Assembly: GCA_032433765.1 (NCBI GenBank)
Contig: JAVIAB010000051.1
Span: 79,940,244 to 80,004,243, forward strand
DNA length: 64,000 nt
Reading direction: 5' to 3'
Origin: Megaustenia siamemsis
Lineage: Eukaryota; Mollusca; Gastropoda; Stylommatophora; Ariophantidae
Of this stretch, positions 55,955 to 64,000 are shown in pieces (position 1 is the stretch's first letter; each line of letters starts with the position of its first letter). A program made the position numbers and the translations under genes. Under the pieces are notes generated by a model that was not told where the DNA came from, ran no database searches, and saw only the letters and a list, made by a program, of their open reading frames with translations.

Positions 55955-56530
55955 TCAGTATCACGTGCCGTGCCTGCATGTATAGCCACAACTTTCTATC
56001 TGTTCAGTTAACCACTTCTGGTGTGGACTTCCTGCCAAATCACTCTTTTAAACTGTCTGGTATCTTTTCTTGTTTCGCTCTCTCAATTTTTGTGTTGCCC
56101 CAATATATTCCAATTGTTCTCTCCACATTAGTAAAGTAAAGAGCCCCCGTCACGCCAAGTGGCGCATAGGGAATATGGTGTTAGTGACCATACATTTTAC
56201 ATACCTTCAACACATGATTTTTGGGGTAATGTAGTCGGTATTGCGCCCGTGCCGCTTTACTTTCCCAGAAAAAATCCGATACCCATTTAAGACTGGGTGA
56301 ACCCGGAAGCCGTCGATTGGGATCGAACCCTACCCTTGTCCTTTGTAGTCCAGTTCACTAACCACTGAGCTATCGCGGCTCCTCTCTCCACATTACACTA
56401 CCAAAATGGGTTATTTGATTCTGATTTCGTAATTACTTTTTTAAAAAATCTCTTTAAAACACCCCTCAATATTACTTTAAAAAAAAATTGGCCCTGAGAT
56501 TCGCAACATTCTTCTGTATCTGGTATACAA
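55955..56530 (-). mobile_element. LINE-C 3' fragment split by SINE1
   Basis: Minus strand: aaactgtctggtatcttttc as in 24833-24852, and after the SINE the complement of the RRML segment (acattcttctgtatctgg). Decayed. Confidence 0.7.
56131..56382 (-). mobile_element. SINE1 copy with 13-bp TSD
   Basis: Flanked by tctctccacatta at 56118-56130 and 56383-56395. Full-length, close to the family consensus. Confidence 0.95.
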
Positions 56531-57360
56531 CAATCAATAAATACACAAGAGAAGACTGTCTAATTTCTCATTTTAAAAACATAATTAACATAGATTTTGT
56601 TGAAGTACTTATGGTATGTTCCCCATAATGAACTGATTAAAGAATGATGTATATATGGCTTGATTACTTCTTACCGTTTATGAATGTTTAAAATGTTCCT
56701 TATTTCCACTGCACGACCGACATATTTTACAAATGCGGACTGTAGATGGTGACAACTAGCAGTCGTTGTCCTAAACGCAGCTTAGGATACCCGCCTTTGT
56801 CAGGGATTGGGTAGGTCAGGTGAAAATCAAAGAAGCACAGCATATGGATACCTGTTTTTGTAAAGTTGGAGATTCTATTGATCGGGTAATATAAGTAGAT
56901 CATCCGGTTTTTTTTTTCAAAGAAGAATCATCACTAACTATACTGGGGGCAGCATCCTTTAGCATTCATTTCCCAATCCTGATAACACAGGAAGATCTCA
57001 GCATAGAGCACGAACTTTGTTTACTAAGGGGCTTACAATAAAATGAGAACAATCACGGCTGTTATAAAACGCATATGCCTCTCTTTAATGAATCGTTTTA
57101 TTAAAAACAAAAATGAGGGTCAGAAGAGAATGAGACTGTTCATAGACTCTCCGATGACTTGAATAAACGTAAACGTGCATGCTATAGCTCGGCGAGACCT
57201 ACAGGTAATGGTGAATTGATAAAGAAAAGACACGAAGACAATAATATCCAGAAATGAATAAACTTTGACAGCTCACAGAGTGCAGTCGTCAACAGGGACA
57301 TGTTGGTTGTCACCTTCTGTGATACCCTAACGGTTAGAGGACACGAAAGAATGAAGGAAA
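56531..57360. other. Non-coding, no gene recognised
   Basis: Nothing recognised. Confidence 0.5.
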
Positions 57361-57364
57361 TACT

Positions 57365-57735
57365 TCATCATCATCATTGACTGCCGTCTCCGCATCGAAG
57401 GTTGGCTACCATGGATCGCCATTCTACTCTGTCTCTTGCTTTGATGGTGCAGATTGCCATAGGCTGACTTGTCCATCTTTTGATGTTACTCGTCCATGTT
57501 AGTCTTGGTCTGCCTCTGCCTCTTTTACCTTGTGTTTTCCCTTCTAATATTACTTTTATTAGACTGTTGTGTCTTTTAACATGACCAAAAAATTTCATAT
57601 GTCTTGCTCTAATTGTGTTTAGTAGTTCTTTCTTCATTTTTAGTTGTTTTAAAACTTCATCGTTCGTTTTCTTTTTCATTCCATCCAATTCTACCTATTC
57701 TTCTATAAATCCACATTTCAAAGGCCTCAATTTAA
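57365..57735 (-). pseudogene. LINE-B 3' fragment, frame open
   Basis: 5'-truncated copy with 104 open codons (57374-57688) from KKKTNDEVLKQLKMKKELL through GKRGRGRPRLTW to the end VEWRSMVANLRCGDGSQ. Tail atcatcatcatt on the plus strand. Young-looking. Confidence 0.9.
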
Positions 57736-57739
57736 GGAA

Positions 57740-58300
57740 ATATTTACACTCTTTAAATCATGGTTGGTATGAGTTGGAAATGACGTCAGTAAGATCGGTA
57801 ATGTAAACTATCTCTCTCAAGTGATTACACTACCAGGTACAATTAGTATTTCGATCAGTTTGTCTTTATCATAAGCAAATCAAGCGAATTATGGTACACA
57901 TCAATAAATATACGGTTAGTCTTGTTTTTATCATGTACACCGTGAAGTGTTGTGCTGGTATGCTTCGGTTATTTATCATGGTACAAGTTTGTGGCACTGC
58001 TTATTATCAGTTCGCGCCATTGCATGCTTTCTGTGATTTTCTTTATCCATTTAACTCTTGGTCTTCCTAAACCTTGAAGCCAGATTATGTTGTAACCGCC
58101 TAGTGGTCGCATTATGAGAGTTATCGACTAAAACAGTGGCTGAAGTTAATATAAAATTGAACTTTGGCATAAATAAATATAAGATGTATATTAACAGGTA
58201 TAAATATAAACTAAAAACAAATGCAGAAAAAAAGTAGCCGGAATAAATAATTATAAAATAAAATTAGTAGCAGTACAGTTGCTTGTCATTGGTACTTTAG
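57740..58300. other. Mostly unassigned; possible LINE trace
   Basis: 57985-58085 on the minus strand has a GRPRVKWIKKI-like segment, a trace of a LINE C-terminus. The rest shows nothing. Confidence 0.4.
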
Positions 58301-58302
58301 TT

Positions 58303-58642
58303 GATTTGGGGGCCTCGGTAGCCTAGTTGGGAAAACCACCCGACTGGACTACCGACGTTCGGACAACCCGTGTTCGATTCCCGTTGGGAGCAGTGTGAGT
58401 TGTACTCGTGGTTGGAAAAAAAAAATTCCTCCACGGTCGACCCAGCCGTTGGCAGAAATGGGTACCAGGGTATTATTTACCCTGGGAAGCTGAGGAATGT
58501 CGCCTCGCATCGTGAGTTTCGATGCTTGAAGCGACAATATCCAGAAATCTCCGAACATTTCTGGATAGGCGGCCGAGCACATGTGGGTGGGGGAAACTCG
58601 CGTGTTAAGACGCCGGTTCAAGTCTCGCACTTTTACCTTTAC
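58303..58642 (+). mobile_element. SINE3 reference copy
   Basis: tRNA-like head with box A ggtagcctagttggg and box B gtgttcgattccc, then a body with a stem-prone segment (gaaatgggtaccagggtatt), and a second tRNA-box-like word ggttcaagtctcgc near the end. Tail (ACCTTT)n. Flanking ttagttgattt / ttagtttattt may be an 11-bp TSD with one mismatch. Confidence 0.85.
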
Positions 58643-58671
58643 CTTAGTTTATTTGCTCTTTTAGTTTAGTT

Positions 58672-58960
58672 GTGTCTTTCCATGAAATCAAAATACACAC
58701 ACACTTCTATTATATACACAAAGTAATTATTGTAGAAACCGTATTAAAAAAAAAAAATATTAACGTTTGGGGTAAAAAAATTGAATATTGCATCTCACAG
58801 AACTCTCATATTTGCCAATCTTTGATCTTTTTCTTATGATCATTCTTAGATCCATATTGGCTTAAATTAAAACAATTTACGTTTTGTGTGTCCGTGTCAC
58901 AGATTAAAACAACTTTCATAAAGTATCAGTTGTAAGAGTGAGTGCAATGTACTGGATTCA
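58672..58960 (-). repeat. Repeat R1, copy 3 (empty-site copy)
   Basis: Reverse orientation to copies 1 and 2. On the minus strand gtatataatagaagtgtgtg corresponds to the two edges of the DDE relic (gtatattata before, tagaagaaatgtgtg after) with one TA where copy 2 has the element. Confidence 0.75.
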
Positions 58961-59037
58961 TGACTACTTTATCCATCAATGTTGCTTAACCTACTTTGAT
59001 ATGAAAATAAACAGCTGTTGTAGAAATAAGCAAAAAC

Positions 59038-59254
59038 TAAAACAGTAACAAAGATAAATAGAAAGGAACACAGTGGCAGTATAGTGCTTAATAAATAACA
59101 ATGACAAAGATAAATAGAAAGTAACACAGTGGCAGTATAGTGCTTAATAAATAACAATGACAAAGATAAATAGAAAGTAACACAGTGGCAGTATAGTGCT
59201 TAATAAATAACAATGACAAAGATAAATAGAAAGTAACACAGTGGCAGTATAATA
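59038..59254. repeat. 56-bp minisatellite, about 4 units
   Basis: Unit acagtggcagtatagtgctt, aataaataacaatgacaaag, ataaatagaaagtaac. A further partial unit resumes at 59494 beyond a SINE1 insertion. Confidence 0.93.
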
Positions 59255-59493
59255 CAAGTAAAGTGCCCCCGTCACGCCAAGTGGCATATATGGAATATGG
59301 TGTTGGTGACAATACTTTTTATGGGGTAATGTAGTCGGTATTACGCCCGTGTCGCTTTACTTTCCCAGAAAAAAAATCCGGTACCCATTTAAGGCTGGGT
59401 AAACCCGGAAGCCGTTGATCAGCATCGAACCCGACGTCTTGTTTTTTGTAGTCCAGTTCACTAACCACTGATCTATTTCGGCTCCTTACCGTA
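59252..59493 (-). mobile_element. SINE1 copy inserted in the 56-bp array
   Basis: Flanked by gcagtata (59244-59251 and 59494-59501), or gtNgcagtata with one mismatch. It lacks a block around the cttc.acacatgatttt segment (ttttatggggtaatg). The head is mutated (gatctatttcggctcc). Confidence 0.87.
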
Positions 59494-59529
59494 GCAGTAT
59501 AGTGCTTAATAAACAACAGTGACACAAAT

Positions 59530-59910
59530 AAGACTGCTTGCCATTTCCATCCTGTGGAAAGGGACGGAACTTTGATGAGCAAGAAAATAACAGGCTCTCC
59601 GACAATATGGGGCGTTGCATCGAACTAATGAAGGCAAATAAAGCAGAAGCTGTGTAATCAATAAGGATCAATAACAATATATAATATAATGCAATTTTAA
59701 GTGCTATGATATTACATCAGACAAGGATACTTTGAATGGAGCCAGATAATTGAAGTTTTAAACTCGAATATATAATCGGTATGTGTTACTGCAGGTGTGG
59801 TACAAGTGATAACCTCGTGGTTTAGATTGCGTTGATTTGAATTTGGTAATGGGATGCTGACCCGAATGATGAGTTAATGAGCTCCAATATCGTTTTGGAA
59901 GGTGAGCTTT
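59530..59910. other. Non-coding, no gene recognised
   Basis: Nothing recognised. Confidence 0.5.
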
Positions 59911-59914
59911 TGTC

Positions 59915-60110
59915 GGGCATGTGATGAGAAGAAGAAATAACCAGAGAATCTCAAAACTAGCTCTCTTTTATAGAGAAACTAAAGGGAGAAATCATGGAGG
60001 CCAACCTCGAGAGGCGCTGAGGTGAACACAGACAAGAGAGGCAAAGATGGTAGACATCAATTCTCGTAATTAAATTGAAAAACTCGTCCACAATAAACAC
60101 TTATGGAAAG
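59915..60110 (+). mobile_element. LINE C-terminal trace
   Basis: HVMRRRNNQRISKLALFYRE (59931 onward), then a GRNHGGQPRE-like stretch: a decayed version of the module in LINE-A (HVMRRDNNRIAKQAL). No open frame. Confidence 0.55.
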
Positions 60111-60120
60111 TTAAGGTATA

Positions 60121-60470
60121 GTCCTAGTTTAGGGACATAAAGTGATCTCCCCTTAGTTGGCGTCACAACAGAACTAAAGTAGTTCTCAAATACAACACAC
60201 ACAAAAAATGATCTCTGTTCACCATTCATCACTAACGCAATTTATTTATAGGTTAATATATGGGTTTGGGTTGCACCTTAACTATAACCCCTAACCTTAA
60301 TTCTGAACCCTAACCCTTTTCCAAAAATAAATAAATCGCGTGTTTCTCTTTTCTCTGCAATTATAAGTCTTATAATAACAAATTAGAGAGCCGCCGAATA
60401 AAGTGCAATGTCATTCAAGGGGACGTTACTCTTCCAAACTGAAATAGTATATGTTCATAAACTAGGAACT
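60121..60470. mobile_element. TIR element M1, copy 2, uninterrupted
   Basis: Left gtcctagtttagggacataa, right atgttcataaactaggaac (inverted with a few mismatches). About 350 bp. Matches M1 copy 1 outside the LINE-B insertion. Non-coding. Confidence 0.8.
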
Positions 60471-60540
60471 TACCCAAGACGTACCGTATGGCGTCTAACT
60501 GTATTGGAAGGATATTATATTTTAGAAATGGATCATTTTC

Positions 60541-60660
60541 CCAGTTGCTAGGAGAACAGTTAAACTTGTACGCACTACCAAACGTATAGTGGATATATGT
60601 TATAGCAGTAGCTTGCACAAACCACAAGAGGAATTCGTGACAATCCTCACAGTTAACATA
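60541..60660. repeat. Left arm of a 120-bp inverted repeat
   Basis: Inverted match to 61511-61630 with about seven mismatches, the innermost 60 bases identical (cagtagcttgcacaaaccac; aagaggaattcgtgacaatc; ctcacagttaacata). The arms are not the ends of any element recognised elsewhere in the window. Confidence 0.93.
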
Positions 60661-60769
60661 TCCTATATATATACACACACAAACACATATAATCGAAGGC
60701 ATTAATTTTCGAATGCAATTGAGACTAACTATATGAGGTTATTTTAAGATCCATATTGGACATGCCTAG

Positions 60770-61492
60770 AATAACAATCGGAGAACATAATATAAATGCT
60801 GATGATACAGTCTTAATCGCTAAGAGTGAAAATGAGTTACAAGAAATGTTGGACATTATAGTGAAAGAAAGCAAAAATTAAAAAAACTCAGACTTAATAG
60901 CAAAAAGACAGAAGTAATGGTAACAACAAAGAAAAACACATCACCTCAGTGCAAAATAAAGACAAATGGAACAATATTAAAACAGGTAAATGAATTTAAG
61001 TATTTGGGAACTTTGTTAACCTCAGACGGAAGATGTACAAAAGAGGTGAGATGCAGAATGACTCAGGCAAAAGCAGCTTTCCAAAAAATGAGGAAGATAC
61101 TATGCAATCCATTTTTGACAATAGAAACTAGAAAAAGAGTTCATAAATGTTATGTAGAGCCAGTCTTAACATATGGATGTGAATCATGGACAATAGGACA
61201 ACAGACAAGAAAATCACTGGAGTCTGTAGAAATGTGGTTTTACAGAAGAATGTTGAGAATACCATGGATAGCTAAGTAGAGTAATGAAAACGTTCTGAAA
61301 GAGGTCAAAGCAAAAAGAGAGCTAATTTCTAATATTAGGAAGAAACAATCATCATTTTTGGACATTTAATGAGAAGAGAACAGCTGGAATATATTGTAAC
61401 AACTGGGAAAATTAAGGGACGAAGAGATATGAAAGTTGTGGAGAGACATGACCTACGCCAGCTGGCTTGGTACTTGATGATGATGATGATTA
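60770..61492 (+). pseudogene. LINE-C copy between the inverted arms
   Basis: Starts in the catalytic-motif region (NADDTVLIAKSENELQEML; the Tyr is replaced by Asn) and has 120 open codons at 60917-61279 (TILKQVNEFKYLGTLLTSDG, VLTYGCESWTIG, WFYRRMLRIPWIAK). A TAG follows and the rest is frameshifted to the tail tgatgatgatgatga. Best sequence for the middle of LINE-C. Confidence 0.88.
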
Positions 61493-61510
61493 TATACATA
61501 TATATTTGCC

Positions 61511-61630
61511 TATGTTAACTGTGAGGATTGTCACGAATTCCTCTTGTGGTTTGTGCAAGCTACTGTTATAACATTTATCTACTATACGTTTGGTTGGGCG
61601 TACAAGTTCAACTATTCTCCTAGCAACTGG
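61511..61630. repeat. Right arm of the 120-bp inverted repeat
   Basis: See left arm. Plus strand here reads YVNCEDCHEFLLWFVQ in frame; the left arm reads the same on the minus strand. The frame may be chance. Confidence 0.93.
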
Positions 61631-61704
61631 TACTACAATGCGAACGTTATACGGTCACAATATCGGATATTGTGTGTTTTCTTTTCTTAACATTTTGCTT
61701 CATA

Positions 61705-61885
61705 TATGTTACAATTGGCAAAATAAAAGGAAAGAGAGATCGCGGACGACAAGGAGAGAAAATACTGGATAGCATGGTGTCATGGCATGGAAAACAGTCA
61801 ACAACAGAACTGATACGATGCACTGTAGATAAAAGATTGTGGAAGGACATGGTCGCCTACGCCAACCGGTGTGACACATGATGAT
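61705..61885 (+). mobile_element. LINE-C extreme 3' fragment
   Basis: From tggcaaaataaaaggaaaga to the tail gacacatgatgatgatgatg. Nearly the same sequence as 14120-14290. Confidence 0.82.
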
Positions 61886-62410
61886 GATGATGATATAGTT
61901 GACCAGATGGGTATTTGATATATGCATAGAAATATCATTTTGAAAGTGTTCTTTGTTGATCCAGGCCTTGTTGTAGTGGCGCAATTTTACTCTTGAGGCT
62001 TTCAAGGGCAACTTTTATTATTCTGCTGTGCTCAAAGAATGGACTCACTTCATCATGTTTCATTGGATCACATTCCTGCTGCTTCGTTTTGCGATTAAAA
62101 ACCTTCATTCCAGGCCTTGTGAGGTCAGCCATTAATGCTAATGCTAGGCCAAGTTTATTTTCATGAAAGGCACTTCTTAGATTTGACATGTCTTATTAGG
62201 TTAGGCATGTCTTAGGTTACACAAGTAACTTGATATCATATACTGTTGGAGAATACATTTAGTAGGAGTCACGCCTCGTGATGTTTGTGGGCAGTACGGT
62301 GTTGGTATTCATATATTATACATAACCACCGGCGCATTATGGAGGATGTGGTCGCTATTACGCCAGGTGACCAAAATTTCTCAGGAAAAAAATATCTTCC
62401 ACCTATTCGA
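61886..62410. other. Non-coding; unmatched minus-strand frame
   Basis: The minus-strand frame at 61935-62189 (84 codons; LALALMADLTRPGMKVFNRK...) is compositionally protein-like but I recognise no family. No other feature. Confidence 0.35.
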
Positions 62411-62415
62411 AGAGT

Positions 62416-62676
62416 AGGGAGCCGCGATAGCTCAGTGGTTAGTGAACTGGACTACCACGGACATGGGGTAGGGTTCGATCCCAACCGACGGCTTCCGGGT
62501 TCACCCAGCCTTAAATGGGTACCGGATTTTTTTCTGGGAAAGTAAAGCAGCACAGGCGTAATACTGACCACATTACCCCAATAATCATGTGCTGAAGGTC
62601 TGTAAAATATAGAGTCAGTAACACCATATTTCCCTATACGCCACTTGGCGTGACGGGGGTACTTTACTTACTTTTT
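62416..62676 (+). mobile_element. SINE1 copy with 12-bp TSD
   Basis: Flanked by tattcgaagagt at 62404-62415 and 62677-62688. Head reads actaccacggacatggggta, a variant shared with 39776-40039 (actactacggacaagggg), so these two copies may belong to one subfamily. Confidence 0.95.
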
Positions 62677-62689
62677 TATTCGAAGAGTC

Positions 62690-63915
62690 GTCTCGATCTG
62701 GTGAAAAAAAAAAAAAATCAGCATATTTGGGAACCCTGTTTTATTTATGTAATCTGTGACGAGTGAACTAACTGCTCCGCCACTGCAGCTTCTGTACTCT
62801 CGCATTCTTCACTGAATCAGGATCTTCTCAAATCCTAGAAATCATTCTGGTCTGTGGTTTGCTATCGTCTTCATTGTCGTTACAACGCAACCGAGCCTCA
62901 GTTTGTAACTTTGGTAACACACACTACTTTCTTTACACTTTGTAATATAATAATCTCTTTCTCTCTCTCCCCATATTTGTGCTAACGTTCAATCATTGTA
63001 GATAAACAGGCAGCAGAAATGGAGCAAATGAAAAGGTAAATAAACGAACAAGGATAAGTGCAGAAAGAACGTGAACAACTCATGGTGAATACGACCTTAA
63101 AATTCCCAATGGAACTACTGAAACAGGCTGCCATGCGGCAGTTAAACTTGCCTTGTGGGTATTTACCTTGGGGCTTACGGTCAATATGGCGGATAGGCGA
63201 CAGGGAACAGTTGAGTCACAGTCTGAAAAATGTTCCTTTTTGCAGTTTCCTCATATTCCAAGTCGGGCTTGCTGCCGGAGCTGTTGAGTGGTGCTCTGTG
63301 CACACCGTGAGCTGTGTGTTTCATCCAGATGGTGCTTCTATATTAAGATTGCTTACGATGAATGATAATATCGTATGACGAAGGACAGTTCAGATGCGTT
63401 CAATTCGGTGCGGAAACGCCTTATGTCTTTTGACGTTTTCCCTATCTGCTATGATGAGGACTGCAACTGCCTTTCTTTGTTTGGATATTCGATGAGATGT
63501 TAATTCGGATGATTCCACTGGCGCGGGCGGTTGAGCAATTATGGGTTTCCATTCATTTGCAGTAATACCGAGACCTTCGAATAACCATAACCATATTTAC
63601 CTTCATGCAAATATTTAATTCGCCTAGTGGGTTTTAATTTGTCATATAGATTTGTAATTCCATTATTATCTTGATGCAAATATTTAATATAGGGCGGTGA
63701 TTGATAACTCTTTATACTGATTACTACAACATGATGATCAGGAAACACTCATACTTCATCTCGTTGAGTTTCGGTCTCAAATATTCATGGCTTTCTCTTG
63801 AGTGGTGGCAGGACGGTGGGGGTGACACTAGGGTTTATATTCCCAGCAGTCTCACTGAAGCATTCTGAACCTGAGGGCTTGCGACAACATCGCGAAGGGT
63901 TAACTTGACATGTAG
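62690..63915. other. Non-coding, no gene recognised
   Basis: The 106-codon frame at 63058-63378 begins at an ATG only by choice and shows no domain. Nothing else recognised. Confidence 0.45.
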
Positions 63916-63921
63916 CTGTTT

Positions 63922-64000
63922 TTGTCATGTGAATATTAACCTCTCGTGTAACTTGTACCTCATTCACTTGTCATGTGAATATTAACCTCTCGTGTAACTT
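63922..64000. repeat. 46-bp tandem repeat at window edge
   Basis: ttgtcatgtgaatattaacc, tctcgtgtaactt appears at 63922 and again at 63968. The array may continue beyond the window. Confidence 0.9.

Noticed and set aside
60270..60320. Telomere-like ctaaccttaattctgaacccta
   Set aside because: Only degenerate matches to TTAGGG words, inside element M1; no tract.
63058..63378. 106-codon ORF as a host gene
   Set aside because: No recognisable motif; the neighbourhood is non-coding and the start is arbitrary.

Overview
The window is animal genomic DNA: AT-rich, intron-scale non-coding sequence, tRNA-derived SINEs, many 5'-truncated LINEs with (ATG)n or (GATA)n tails, hAT and Tc1/mariner-type DNA transposons, and minisatellites. 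The LINE C-termini and the SINE density fit an invertebrate, perhaps a mollusc, but nothing here fixes the species. I found no host gene I can defend. There are no prokaryotic operons and no independent RNA genes. Most of the explained sequence is transposable elements nested in one another, so the value of the window is as a record of transposition: target-site duplications (TSDs), nested insertions and in-window empty sites define element ends exactly.

Main players (names are local to this annotation). SINE1: about 255 bp, tRNA-like head, some 14 copies, many with 8-15 bp TSDs. SINE2: about 265 bp, four copies, with a 3' tail that matches LINE-A. SINE3, SINE4, SINE5: other tRNA-headed families. 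LINE-A (GATA-type tail), LINE-B and LINE-C (ATG-type tails), LINE-D and LINE-G (with RNase H), LINE-E, LINE-F, LINE-H and minor remnants: all dead copies. DNA transposons: one complete element with an intact 427-codon DDE transposase (44316-46705), a decayed relative with about 105-bp terminal inverted repeats (51621-53584), a complete hAT element with a broken transposase (15537-18062), two shorter hAT-like elements (7640-8436, 42653-43401), and a small TIR element in two copies (41517-42618, 60121-60470).

Layout. 1-8 kb: SINE1, LINE-A and three LINE-B pieces, one with a twin-priming structure. 8-15 kb: RNase-H LINE-G, LINE-H, and a 48-bp minisatellite of about 1 kb. 15-19 kb: a LINE-D copy split by a hAT element that is itself split by SINE2. 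19-36 kb: LINE-C, LINE-H, LINE-A and LINE-B remnants with SINEs; one SINE2 sits in the reverse-transcriptase catalytic motif of a LINE-C. 36-39 kb: little recognisable. 39-47 kb: LINE-D split by a two-headed composite SINE, an inverted duplication whose second copy acquired the intact DDE transposon, and a LINE-E/SINE1 nest. 47-54 kb: an unclassified repeat (R1), a SINE1 split by a LINE-A with its 3' end amplified six times, and the decayed DDE element. 54-64 kb: LINE remnants, SINEs, a 120-bp inverted repeat around LINE-C, and small arrays.

The most notable item is the complete transposon with D174, D267 and E351. By my count 83 residues separate the last two, far more than the 34-39 usual in Tc1/mariner. 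This is close to the DD82E group called Sailor. The spacing is kept in the decayed relative, and both elements have a recognisable paralogous empty site within the window.
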